From positions 241,451,801-241,480,839 of the forward strand of contig JBOZIK010000001.1 of assembly GCA_051453625.1 (NCBI GenBank): DNA of 29,039 nt, written 5' to 3'. The notes under the pieces were generated by a model. It worked only from the letters and a program-made list of their open reading frames with translations. It was not told the DNA's origin and made no database searches. Position 1 is the stretch's first letter, and every line of letters starts with the position of its first letter. The stretch comes from Welwitschia mirabilis. Taxonomy: Eukaryota > Gnetophyta > Gnetopsida > Welwitschiales. Position numbers and translations under genes: made by a program. Shown here in pieces: positions 10,881-21,823 of the stretch.

Positions 10881-12350
10881 TCTTCAAAGTTGTTTGGGTT
10901 TTTCCCATTCAAAATTATCAAGGGCCAAAAACAAATATTTTTCTTCTCTAACTTATAATTAGTCAATCTTTCTAGTTCTTTCCTCCCTTTCCATAGAACT
11001 TATGAGAAGGAAAAATATCCCTACCTTAGCTTCTATTCTTTATAGTTTCTCTTTAAAATTATGATCTAGTTGGGGGTCAAACTTGAATTTAATCTTTTTA
11101 TTAATTTTATTTATGGTTTGAAACTGCTATCTTTGATGTCTTAAGTTTTCCAACCTCTAGATTCTACTAGTTTGGTTATTTCTTCTTATGAAACTACATG
11201 GACTTTAGTTTCACCTTTATGTTCTTCCCATATAAAATTACAAATCATTCTATTCAAAGCTCTTTGACTTTATCAAGAAGAATTCTAATTGAAGCACTAT
11301 ATTTTGCAATTAATGAAATAACATTATTTGCTAAAATAATCCTTTATTTACTAGATAAAAAAATGACATTCTAGTTATGACACCTTCTTACCATTTTTTG
11401 GATGAGCTCCTCTCATGAATTATATCTACCCCAACTGAACATGGGAATACCCAAATAAAAGTCCTTATTATTTCCTTTTCTTATCTTTATAATCCTTTCA
11501 ATTACTTTTTGAAGAATGATCCAAGTATCGATAACATATGCTCTACTTTTCTATTAACTAATAGTTAAACCCAAATTCTTAGTAAAGCATTTAACCCATT
11601 ATTGATTACAATAATTTGGTATATATTGGCTTCTAAAATGATGATAGAGATGTTTGTAAAATGGTTGCATAAAATGCTCATTTTATGCATGCCTATTTAT
11701 TTTCTACCTTCTCTTGCTATGTAATTCTATTAGACATCAAACACTATAATGAGCAAATAAGGTAAGAGGGGCTCCTTTGCCTTAAACATATTCATGCACT
11801 AAAAAACCCATAAATCTTTTGATTTATTTGTAAGATGAATTTCTGTGTCTATTGTACTTGGAGAATTAGACTAATGAAATAAGGAGAAAAGCCTCAGTAG
11901 TCAAGACATGCTCTAGAAAATTCCAAGAAACACTATCATAAGCTTTTTTAATAAAATCTTTATTTTTTAATTTTAAACTAAGTGAAATAATTCATGATTG
12001 AAGATTACATAGTCTAAGATGGATATATTTTTTAAAAACTCTACTTGGTATTTATTCTCACTACATGTTGAAGTAAATAATGAATTCTAGCTACCATCAC
12101 ATTGATAAAAAGTCCATAGATAACATTGCAAACACCTGTTATTTCTTCATAAGCATCTTATCTCTTAGGAATTATAATCACATGGTATCATTCTAAGTAT
12201 AAGGAATTGACCCTAATTTCAAGACCTTATTAAAAGCTAGTTTACTAATTTTCTTATAATCTTTTCGTACATTTTTAAAAATTTCATTGTCTAACCATTT
12301 GGTCTTGGGCTATGGTTTAGTTTTATTTTCTTAAGAGCTTTTCAAATTTA
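10880..12350 (-). pseudogene. LINE reverse transcriptase domain, minus strand
   Basis: LINE RT blocks appear in order on the minus strand. SPRPNG (about 12293-12315) matches the usual SPGPDG. DAYEEITGVCNVIYGLFINV then MVARIHYLLQHVVRIN (about 12050-12165) matches the usual FRPISLCNVIYK...ANRL block. SILDYVIFNHELFHL (about 11985-12030) corresponds to the usual DN...AHE block. KDFIKKAYDSVSWNFLEHVL (11900-11960) is motif A and retains its aspartate. LRQRSPSYLICSL (about 11755-11795) is the usual RQGDPLSPYLF. FYLGIPMFSWGRYN (about 11415-11460) is the usual YLG block. The FADD catalytic box, expected near 11690, cannot be recognised. A tail of NVISLIAKYSASI and a KVHVVS-like block (about 11200-11330) follow the thumb region. 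Stops and frame changes between blocks make it inactive. Confidence 0.9.
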
Positions 12351-12999
12351 GTCTCATTCTAGATTTTATAAGGGATTTCTCTGCATCAAGAATTAGGTAA
12401 AAGAGTAGGTAGCTCCCTATCTATTTCTTTTACTTATAGATCTTGTATATTTTTAATGAATGCTTACTGAACCTAAATCTTCTCATATAATTGATACTTT
12501 TAGAAAATCTTATCAATAACATTTTCCTACATCTTACTATGTAACAATTTGAAATAATACTTTGAGTGCCTATTACCATTCTTTAACTAATTGATATGTG
12601 ATCTTTACTTCCAATAACACTCTTTCTATTTTATGATCTTAAGAAGATCCTAGATGAATTATCATTCTTCATTATAAAGCACATTTCCTTACTTCTTTTT
12701 GCATTGAATCTATTCAAGGTGTTTCTTAAAGGTCTTTTTCCTATTAAACTGTAGATCCAATTCTTTTCTCCACTCTTTCAACCATTATTTAAGGTTTTGA
12801 AATTTTCTTATGAAGAAGTAGTTGGTTTATATTATCATATTTCCATTATTTTTTAATAAAAGATAGAATCTCTTCTTCTTTTAACCAAGCATTCTCAAAA
12901 GTAAAATGGCATTTCTTTTTGTGTATTCTATCTGAAATTAAAAAGATGTGTTTATGGTCAAAACACCACTATCCCTCTCTTTCCAATATTCAATCATGA

Positions 13000-13604
13000 T
13001 CTAATAATTCTAAGGAATCAAGAGATTTACCTATCCTTTAAAAAAAAAAGGAAAAAAATAATTTAAATCTTCTTGTTTTATTTGACCAAGTAAACTAGAC
13101 TATTTGGATTGAGAGATTAATAAGCTCTAATTTTAACATCATTCATTTCATTTTTAAGACTTCAATTTTATTCTAACAACCTCCTTCAAGCTTCTCATTT
13201 GATTGGACTATTTGATTAAAATCCCCTATTAAAAAGTAATTCTTATTTTACATCTTATTACTTAAATAATTTCATAATTTGTTTTCCCTAGCTAGAGTAT
13301 GTTGATTATATATATTGACAAGTTACTAATCCTAAAGGAAAATAGTTTGAAATCGTTTATTCATTTTAATTCTATAGTACTTGATATTCTTTCTAATTAA
13401 CATCACCACATCTCCTTATAGCTAGGCATTCATTCCAGTTACCAACATCTCTTGAGATTTAATATAAACTTTCCTTTTTTAATCTTAATTTCTTAAAGAC
13501 AAACTATTCCTACATACTCTTTATAAATAATCTCATATAATGTTTTATTTCTAGAGGCTACTTTCGTGCCTCATATATTCCAACTTAAAATATTCATTTC
13601 TTAA
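13000..13604 (-). pseudogene. LINE APE-type endonuclease domain, minus strand
   Basis: ORF2 opens with MNIL-like sequence. WNIRGTKVASRNK with the preceding leucine (about 13550-13592; one ambiguous codon and a stop lie nearby) matches the usual ILSWNVRG start of L1 endonucleases. GIVCL, a stop and EIKIKKGKF (about 13475-13515) match the usual IVCLQETK, with the stop where Q is expected. Further on, FLIGDFNQIV and NEKLEGG (about 13180-13235) match the GDFN motif and the usual EKxGG that follows. In intact elements this domain nicks target DNA to start target-primed reverse transcription. Spacing of the landmarks is normal, with decay mainly by stops. Confidence 0.88.
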
Positions 13605-13699
13605 TTTTCTTTTTTAACTACTTATTGATATTTCTAGAAGTGTTTTCTATGATCCATTTGTAATATCTTCAGTATCTTTCTTCTTAATCTTTTTTTACT

Positions 13700-14950
13700 A
13701 CAAATAGCCTTCCCAATTTTTTTGTTCTTGAATATTTTTCCTTTGCTTATATAATCTAAATTTCAATCTGAGTCATTAGAGAAACTACTATTTGGATGGT
13801 GGAAGATGGAGGATGAGGAAGCGTGGCAGAAAATCTATTAGGAATAAGAGTATTTATTCTATTTGGGTAAGGTAATGTCCTTTTGCTCTTTTCCATTTGA
13901 TTTTTCTAAATACTCTCTTCCTTTTCTATCACTAGGAGAACTACCTTGTCTACTTTTATTCTTCTCCTATTCATCTAAAATCTGTCCTTATTCTTTTTAA
14001 ATTAACATACTTTAAAATAATGATAAATTTTTTCATAGATTTATCATTGAGCTATTAACTAATTTGGTGAATCATGCCCTTTCTCACACATCTTCCTAGT
14101 GATTATTTTTTAGTTTAAGATAACCCTTATCTAAATATCCAAAGGTTTTCTAATTTAAACAATAGCCCAACTTGTTTTCATATTATATTTCAACTTCATC
14201 TACTTTAAAATAATGTATTAACTCAACTTTTTTAAGTTTCTAGTTAGCTCAACATCCATTCAAGCACAAAATCTAACAAATAGCATCATTGTGCTACTAA
14301 GCATGATGGGGCTTAGCATGATGATTTATTCAAAGTACCTTGTAAAATCTTTAAAAAATTCCTAATTACATAAAGCTAAGATTAGGCCTCTAAGTTTAAC
14401 TCATATTGTAAGTCTTTGAAAGATTTTATTGAAGTCTTTACCTAGTCTCCATGGGATTATAATAGGACCCCTTTTCCTAAGGAACCAGAGTTTTTTCACC
14501 ATCATACTATTCAAGTCCTACTATAATTCAAAGTTAAATAATATCAAGCCATTTTATAGTATTATAACCTAAAGAAACCTAATTCATTTTACTTTGAGAT
14601 CACCCATTTTCTTACTGCATTAATTCCTATTCTTGGACTAGCAAAAATAAAATACCTTACAAGATTGAATCTAAATATATCTTTTTCATTTACATAATAT
14701 TTTGATACTAATTTAAGCTCAAAAAATTCATTATCCTAAAAATATTCATAATAAAAGGACCCACGTGTATACCTAGTTGAAAACCCACCTAGGGGTTTTC
14801 TTTCTCCTCCTATAATCAGTAGAAAAGATGATAAAACTCTTCTATTAGGGATGAAAGCTTTCCCAAATGAAGTGCCTCCTCTGCATCCTTTCTCTACAAT
14901 TTTGCCTCATGTTCTCCATGTTAGTGCACTATGAAGAACCTTACCCCTTT
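13700..14950 (-). pseudogene. LINE ORF1: DUF4283-like block and zinc-knuckle remnant
   Basis: On the minus strand, RIGINAVRKWVISK (about 14595-14640) and WFLRKRGPIIIPWRLGKD with FNKIFQRLTI (about 14405-14495) match the DUF4283 pattern typical of plant L1 ORF1. There the block usually reads GPWFxxRRGLxLxxW...F....P. FVRFCA, a stop and MDVELTRNLKK (about 14215-14275) corresponds to the usual YARVCVEID segment. MCEKGHDSPN (about 14062-14092) looks like the second half of a CCHC zinc knuckle, with the first cysteine pair damaged. In active elements ORF1 is an RNA-binding protein. A candidate start lies near 14920 (MENMRQNCRERMQRRHF). Confidence 0.8.
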
Positions 14951-16573
14951 TGCCTCTAAAGTTTTAATCTCACTTGGTTGCATATTTTTTATTTATCACT
15001 TATTTAAATTTAATGAGAAAGAATTCATTTTTATTAAATAGTATTTATGTGATCATAAAGTGTAATCCCAGTAACCATTAATGTTTTATATTTAACATCC
15101 ATCTATTTATGTAGAGTATACACATACTAAGAGACCATACTTAGTGTCATGCTTTATGTTATGATAATGTTAGTTAATCACATTCATATCATTCTAAATG
15201 TGTATTATACTATTATTAAATTCAATACATATGAATATTTTATACATCAATGGATAAAGATTCCATGGCAAATGTACTAATAAGTACAAGTTAATAGTCT
15301 CAATGAAAAAAAAAATTATTGAAATATTTTTATACATAAAAAGGAAAAAATGATTGTTAAAAATGTTTTATATCTTGTAAGTCTTCTAGAAAGTTTAAAT
15401 AAATATTAAGAGATCTCTAATATGAAATAAGTCTACTCCATTAAGAGCAATCATGGATCATAAAAAGATGCATAAGAGGACATGATATTTAAGTTTTGAA
15501 ATTACATTAAAGTAATAATAATAAATATAGAAGTAAGTGAAGAGATGAAAAGAAAATGTTAAAATTTTTAGTGAATTTACTCTCTTAAGATATAACTATC
15601 ATCATTATCCAAATAAATAATTTCATTATGTTTAGAATATTACAATGTTCCATGTACAAAATCTAAACATTTGCATTCATAGCCTTCTAAATGGAGGATG
15701 AATATCCCATCAATTCGACTATTGCCTCATTAACAAATGAATAAGTAATATTTGATATACATAATAATGTTTAGAGATGGGGATTAGGGATAGGAAAAAG
15801 AGTAGAAGATCATAAAAATATTTTATTAAAAGTGAAAATATCAATATAGATAATTAGAGTTATAAATAAATCTATTAACCCATAAGAAAGTAATCTAAGA
15901 GCATAAATGTATAAAGACTAAAGTTAAAAATAGGAAATAAAATCATAATAAAAATTATTCAAATTAGTACAATAAGAATTGTATTACTAATTTTCCTCTT
16001 CTCAACAAAAGAGGAGGAAAAAAAACCTAAGAAATAGAATTTTTTTCTAAAATTATACTAGTGATGTTTTTTCCTTAATAAGAGATCTAAAAATCATTAC
16101 CATTTATTGTATTAAAGTTATTTTTTAATATATTAAAATTACTACTAATTATCTAAGGCATATTTAATAGAGAGAAGATTTTTTCCAACCTCTAATCTTT
16201 CATAAGAGTTATTAGGCGAATACATATTACAAATTGCAAAAATATGAAAATTGCTTTAGAATTATTCCAAATAACTTTGCCACAATAATTAGATCTAAAA
16301 CTTAAAATGTTTTCACTTCACTTTTCATTTATTAAAATTGAAGCTTCTTATTTATTAACCTCATGATTAGTTAAAAGAACTATATAATTATTCATAATTA
16401 TTTTAATAAATAAAAACTAGAAGTTAATTTTTTATTTTTTATAACAAGACAAAATTAACAATTGATTATTAGTTTAAAATGAAATATTTGATAATTTTAA
16501 ATTATACTATGTATATAAAGCCTTGAACATTTCACAAAGGAACTAACATCATTTAGAGGGGAATAAGGCTTTA
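14951..16573. other. AT-rich region with nothing recognisable
   Basis: No coding frame, domain, LTR end or PBS can be read on either strand. If the minus-strand LINE inserted into an older element, the rest of that element could lie here, but no homology is visible. Confidence 0.5.
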
Positions 16574-16879
16574 TCCTCAACGTTGAAACATCCTCAAATT
16601 CACATTCCATACTGATATAGTAATAAGCTTATTATTCAAGAAAGAAGTATTGAAATCAACATCAATTAGTTGTTGANNNNNNNNNNNNNNNNNNNNNNNN
16701 NNNNNNNNNNNNNNNNNNNNNNNNNNNNNNNNNNNNNNNNNNNNNNNNNNNNNNNNNNNNNNNNNNNNNNNNNNNNTCCTCAACGTTGAAACATCCTCAA
16801 ATTCACATTCCATACTAATATAGTAATAAGCTTATTATTCAAGAAAGAAGTATTGAAATCAAAATCAATTAGTTGTTGA
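16574..16879. repeat. 103-bp direct duplication flanking 100-N gap 16677-16776
   Basis: Bases 16574-16676 and 16777-16879 are the same 103-base sequence with only two mismatches (one G/A, one C/A). The copies abut both gap edges exactly. This is the clearest case in the window of overlapping contig ends left unmerged. The 78-codon minus-strand frame across it is made of the two copies plus N and is not a gene. Confidence 0.92.
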
Positions 16880-17964
16880 ATATGGATATTTACCTTAATT
16901 CTTATTAAACTATCATATCTTTGTAAATATCATCACTTATTATGTTAATCCAAATTAATTCCTTCTATGTCTTCATTTGAATGAATAATCAAATAATTTA
17001 GATTAATGCCTCAAAGGAAAAGCATCATTTGATATCTCCTTTTTCTTTTAAATTTAAGGAAGGGATGATGCCATTGGCTCAAAAAGGATTTAATGTATGT
17101 TCAATGTTAAGAAGAATGGATTAAGTGCTAAACAAGCAATAATTTTTTTCCACACATAATATTATTATTCTTTCTAGGTTTTTTCTTATGTAATGATAAA
17201 AAATCATAAATTAAATGGAATTCTTGATAGTAATAGTGGGAGCACATTGCCATATCATAATCTATAATTTTTTAAACATAAATTTTATTGCTTTCTTTAA
17301 CATTTAATTAGTTCTTCTTATGTTCAAATCAATCTCTACGAAGTAACATGTATGAGCAGTATAATCAAATTGATATTAGCAATATCATTTTATTCCAACA
17401 TTAAAAATAAATGGAATATTTCTTTCTTAAGGCAATAAGGAATTTAACATACTTAAGTAAATCTAGATTAAAATTTAGTATCCATTAATAAAAAAATAAT
17501 GATAGTAGAACAATGTTACAAAACTCTAATATCTATAGTAGTGTTTACCATGGACTAATCCAAAAACTCTACTAGTAGGAATAATTTTGAAAAAAATTAG
17601 CATAAAATTTCTAATGATTTTTAATTCAAAATTATGTTCTATTTAATTGTAAAACTTTCTTTTTCTTGGAATATAGCCCTGGATCTACTAGAAAATATAG
17701 TAATATGAAATATCATTTGATAAAGACTCAAATAATTTGGTTTTGGTGAGATATTTTACTTGACGTTTTCCCATTGAAAATGTCTTATTAAGATCATTTT
17801 TACTTTTAAAATCTTAGAATAGTCTCTCTTCTTCATTACTTCACTTTTAATCAGACCATGGAATTAAGTCCTCCTAAATCATAATTATGATGAGATTAAT
17901 ATTAGGTTTAGATCAATATATACAAAATAATAGTAATGAATAAGAAGATGATGATAATAGCAAG
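16880..17964. other. AT-rich region with nothing recognisable
   Basis: No gene, element terminus or repeat could be supported on either strand. It may be internal sequence of the minus-strand LTR element whose PBS is at 19245-19259, but no gag or pol motif is visible. Confidence 0.5.
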
Positions 17965-18100
17965 TAGTATCGACATACAAACCGGGGAGCATCATCTTAC
18001 ATTATGGAAGGTCATGGGTTTAAACCTATAAATGCCCTATTTGGCATAATATGAAGTTTGAGGCATAATTAAATTATTTACTTAGATGATCATGATGGTT
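17965..18100 (+). mobile_element. Possible tRNA-derived SINE remnant
   Basis: AAACCGGGGAGCATCATC (17978-17995) resembles the second half of a tRNA A box and D arm. It is followed 19 bases later by GGTCATGGGTTTAAACC (18010-18026), close to the B box consensus GGTTCGAAACC with C/T and G/A decay. Spacing is right for a tRNA-derived head. No acceptor stem can be folded and the anticodon region is unclear, so this is not an intact tRNA gene. The 3' end of the presumed SINE was not located. Confidence 0.35.
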
Positions 18101-19244
18101 ATACTTCTAGGAAATGTAGGGTCAATAAAATTTTCAACATTTGTAATGAATAACAAGAACAATAATGATGAAAAATCATAAAACTAAAAATTATGATGTA
18201 GAATATCTTTCTAAAACTTAAAAAACCAAGTCTTAATTTGTGAGATAAATTAAAAGAATTTTTATTTTAATTATTCCATGTTAATGTTACATATTTATTA
18301 TATCTAAGCCTTTTTAGGATACATTCTTGTATTTGATAACTAAGATTAAAATATGTATTTTTTTGCTTTATCAAGTAATTCCATAACCATTTAAAACAAA
18401 AGAGTTCTTTAGGATACATCAAAATATCATTGTGATATAAGAGCCTTTATTCCATAGATGTTTGATAAGAAAGATACAAATGCTAGCATATATTTATACT
18501 TCATATATAACTAATATTTGACTAAGATATATCTATGTATGCTACTTATTAAATGAAGGTACAAACATTTAGTTAAATGATCACACTCAACTTAAACTCT
18601 AAACAAAAATTCAAAGATGATCATTAGCTAAACAGGAAATACATCATCCTCAACCAAAATTTTTCCTTCCATCAGAATCATGTATGATTTACAAACATTT
18701 TAGCTAAGATTAATGCATTGACTTTTTGATCAATGATTGTATTTGATGTTTGGTTAGATTCTAAGTTTATGTGATAAAAGTCAATACCATTTCAACTAAA
18801 TATTATTTTGAATGAGAGGCTAATTCATGGATATTGATTTATGTGAAAGATAATAAGCATAATACAACACTTTAATTTTTCACTTCTCTTAATAATGGTC
18901 CCATTCTCTCAATTTTTCTATGAACATTTGTAGTTTTGATTTGTTTGAAAAGTGTAAAATATTATGTAATACTTTATATTCCTCACTCTTTATAGTCGAT
19001 ATGAAATGAGCCCATTATCTTTACTAATGTCCTCCTTCACATACCTCCATATAAATTTATCTAATCCTAAAATGGTGATACTAAATAAGTTAAATGTTTC
19101 TCCTATACATACCTATTTTCTTTTCAAAATAAATTATATTACACTTTTAGATTTTAGTGATGGATCTAAACATTAAAAATTCAGTATGGAATCTCACTTG
19201 TAATTCATGGACATTAAATTTTTAATAGTGTAAGGTGATCTATG
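18101..19244. other. AT-rich region with nothing recognisable
   Basis: It sits on the internal side of the PBS at 19245-19259, so it could be the leader and gag region of a minus-strand LTR element. No readable frame supports that. Confidence 0.4.
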
Positions 19245-19259
19245 TATAGCATTGGACTA
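19245..19259 (-). promoter_or_regulatory. Probable decayed tRNA-Asp-type PBS
   Basis: The minus strand reads TAGTCCAATGCTATA, directly next to the LTR end. Plant tRNA-Asp PBSs begin TGGCGCCGTTGCCGGGG. Allowing one deleted base, most differences are C-to-T or G-to-A, with one or two transversions. It occupies the same relative place as the clearer PBS at 25633-25650. If real, the LTR at 19260-21392 is the 5' LTR of an element extending left. Confidence 0.45.
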
Positions 19260-19367
19260 GATTTAAACTAATTTTACACTCAGTAACATTCTTCCATAGG
19301 GCTATATATGGTAAGTTAATCAAAAGATACAATATTATTACAACTTGCAATAAAACTTATAATAAAA

Positions 19368-20963
19368 GAAAAATTAGAAGTTGAGAATAAAAATGATCTT
19401 TATTAATAACATAAGGAAATGAAATGCTCTAAAGGTCTAATTGATTTGTCCTTTACTCCATCTTTACCCCAATGATTCTTATATCTTAAAAGATAAACTA
19501 AATCATCCAGTCAGTAAGGCTCAGCATGGAGACATAACCTCATCCACCACATGAGTGTTGGTGAGTTGTGTAGTCCTTCTAATACTCCAGAGCCCTTTAT
19601 AAGCATAGAAAGTATGAATCAAAGTGCATAAGATTTGTCAAACAATAGGAACTTCAAACTCATAAAAATAACCTCAAATAACTCACATAGTTTGAAAGAA
19701 CTTGACAATTAAGTAAGCTTCACCAAAAGATTATCAAATAAATTGTACAATAATAATAAAATAAATAAACCTATTTAAGAATTAGTTCTACCTAAATATC
19801 ACTAATTCCAAATGAAATATGCAATAATAATGAAAGGGTTTAAACCAATTCTTATATTAAGATTGAAAGAGATATATATTACATCATTTAGAGAAAGAAA
19901 AGAAGAAGAACTTCTTAACTAGATTTGGATCATTCCATCCCTAAGAAAAAGTATTAGAGCACCATAAATCCTAGCCTCTAAGTCTTCCCCCTATTAAGCA
20001 AATCAAAATATATTTATAATGGATACTTAAGGGCATTTTTATAAATGAGGGAAGGATTGAAATCTAAGTCATGATTATGTTAGGTTGTGATTACATAAGA
20101 ACGGTTATTTANNNNNNNNNNNNNNNNNNNNNNNNNNNNNNNNNNNNNNNNNNNNNNNNNNNNNNNNNNNNNNNNNNNNNNNNNNNNNNNNNNNNNNNNN
20201 NNNNNNNNNNNGAAAAATTATAAGTTGAGAATAAAAATGATCTTTAGTTAATAACATAAGGAAATAAAATGCTCCAAAGGTCTAATTGATTTGTCCTTTA
20301 CTCCACCTTTACCCTAATGATTCCTATATCTTAAAAGATAAACTAAATCATCCAGTCACTAAGGCTCAGCGTGGATACATAACCTCATCCGCCACATGAG
20401 TGTTGGTGAGTTATGTAGTCCTTCTAATACTTCATAGCCCTTTATAAGCATAGAAAATATGAATCAAAGTGCATAAGATTTGTCAAACAATAGGAACTAT
20501 AAACTCATAAAAATAACCTCAAATAACTCACATAGTTTGAAAGAACTTGATAATTAAATAAGCTTCACCAAAAGATTACTAATGCCAAACAAATTATACA
20601 ATAATAATAAAAGAAATAAACCTACTTAAGAACTAATTCTACCTAAATATCACTAATTCGAAATGAAATATGCAATAATAATGAAAGGGTTCAAACCAAT
20701 TCTTATATTAAGATTGAAAGAGATATATATTACATCATTTGGAGAAAGAAAATAAGAAGAAGTTCTTAACTAGATTTAGATCATTCCATCCCTAAGAAAG
20801 AGTATTAGAGCACCATAAAATCCTAGCCTCTAAGTCTTCCCCCTGTTAAGAAAATTAAAAGATGTTTATAATGAGTACTTAAGGGCATTTTTATAAATGA
20901 GGGAAGGATGGAAATCTAAGTCATGATTATGTTAGGTTATGATTACATAAGAAGGGTTACTTA
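19368..20963. repeat. About 750-bp direct duplication around gap 20112-20211
   Basis: Copy A is 19368-20111 and copy B is 20212-20963. They are highly similar throughout, with scattered substitutions (many transitions) and a few small indels. Copy A ends at the left gap edge and copy B begins at the right one. Either two LTRs are truly adjacent or, more simply, two haplotype versions of one LTR were placed in tandem by the assembler. Confidence 0.85.
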
Positions 20964-20981
20964 CGGACAGTTACATAAGGA

Positions 20982-21153
20982 GGAAGTTATAAGTTTTGAC
21001 ATGTAGCCATAGGGAAANNNNNNNNNNNNNNNNNNNNNNNNNNNNNNNNNNNNNNNNNNNNNNNNNNNNNNNNNNNNNNNNNNNNNNNNNNNNNNNNNNN
21101 NNNNNNNNNNNNNNNNNGGAAGTTATAAGTTTTAACATGTAGCCATAAGGAAA
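20982..21153. repeat. 36-bp direct duplication flanking gap 21018-21117
   Basis: Bases 20982-21017 and 21118-21153 are identical except for two G/A differences, and both abut the gap. This is the same artefact pattern as elsewhere. The short minus-strand frames across this gap are spurious. Confidence 0.88.
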
Positions 21154-21184
21154 GATTCTTTGTCTTCTTATGCAAACATGTTGA

Positions 21185-21315
21185 TGATGTGTCATCTAAC
21201 TGATGATGATGCTATCAATGAATGCCATGTCATGTTTCTTCTGTGTAATCACCCTTATTGCATCACATGTCACTGCGATGTGTCATCTTGTACTTTCATT
21301 ATGTGTCATCAAGTT
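21185..21315. repeat. Cluster of ATGTGTCATC-type short repeats in LTR U3
   Basis: TGTCATC occurs at 21190-21196, 21281-21287 and 21304-21310, mostly as ATGTGTCATC, with related ATGTCAT and ATGTCAC forms between. The cluster lies upstream of the TATA-like box on the minus strand, where short repeated enhancer-like motifs are common in LTRs. The function is inferred only. Confidence 0.5.
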
Positions 21316-21392
21316 TGAAGATTTATTTAGGATTAATTCTAACTTAATCCATTAGTGAAATATGATTAATTCCCTAAATTAATGCAGGAACA

Positions 21393-21823
21393 TGAGATTT
21401 GATAAGTTTTTCCTTATAAGACTGGTAGGATCAGTAGTCCTAGATGGTGGTATTAGTGATTAGTGCTAGAAATCTTTAAGGTTTTGCAGTGTTATTAAGA
21501 AGCTAGCAACAAACTTGCTAATGTTAGGGAAATTGCATAATTTCATGGAATGTAATAAAAGAGAAGAAGAAATTAATATGTGATAAAAAATGTATTTTAA
21601 TGTTTTTTCTTATGCTAAATTGGACAATTATACTTATCTAGAATGTTAGTTTTTGGGGGTAAACACATATTACCTCCTAAATAGACTTTTGCTAGACCCT
21701 TAGCAAAAAGTTGATAAAGAAAGAGAGACATGGAAAAATTGACTAAGTGAAAATGGCAAGGAAGGAAATGATATGACATTTTTTAAAATTTGTAATCAAT
21801 TTTTAACAATTAAGGAATTAAAA
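21393..21823. other. Unassigned segment left of the 21914 gap
   Basis: No gene is seen. It may be the 3' internal end of the minus-strand element at 21393-25632. A purine-rich minus-strand run next to 21404-21417 could be a polypurine tract. Confidence 0.3.

Larger units (their letters stand above)
8441..14950 (-). mobile_element. Near full-length decayed L1-type LINE, minus strand
   Basis: About 6.5 kb, a usual size for a plant L1. Read on the minus strand the order is: possible 5' region and ORF1 (about 14950-13700) with a DUF4283-like block and zinc-knuckle remnant; ORF2 with APE endonuclease (from about 13604) and RT (about 12350-11000); a post-RT region; a 3' UTR; and an A-rich tail (8465-8441). 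All frames contain many stops and frameshifts, so it is an old, inactive copy. The 5' limit is approximate and I could not find a convincing target-site duplication. Two small N gaps (9946-9957 and 10255-10264) lie inside it. Confidence 0.85.
19260..21392 (-). mobile_element. LTR of minus-strand element (contains assembly duplications)
   Basis: This is related (about three-quarters identity by eye) to 25663-26234; both begin ATTTAAACT...CATTCTTCCA...GATACAATATTATTA on the plus strand. Read on the minus strand it has a TATAAATA-like box (about 20008-20016). After it come GGGGGAAGACTTAGAGGCTA and a pyrimidine-rich leader, as expected for U3-R-U5. Segment 19368-20111 recurs as 20212-20963 and 20982-21017 as 21118-21153, each around a 100-N gap. 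Merging the copies gives about 1.1 to 1.2 kb. The 5' boundary at 21392 (minus TGTTCCTGCATT, next to a purine-rich AAGGAAAAACTT) is tentative. Confidence 0.6.

Noticed and set aside
16577-16813. Minus-strand frame of 78 codons
   Set aside because: It is made of two copies of one 103-bp sequence joined through 100 N.
17062-17090. TGCCATTGGCTCAAAAA resembling a tRNA-Asp PBS on the minus strand
   Set aside because: Several differences are transversions and no LTR terminus lies next to it, unlike the sites at 19245 and 25633.
17970-18045. Functional tRNA gene
   Set aside because: No acceptor stem pairing and no readable anticodon arm. Only A/B-box-like segments remain, so it was listed as a possible SINE instead.
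19368-20963. True tandem LTR array
   Set aside because: Copy boundaries coincide with the N gap, a pattern shared by four other gaps, so an assembly duplication is simpler.
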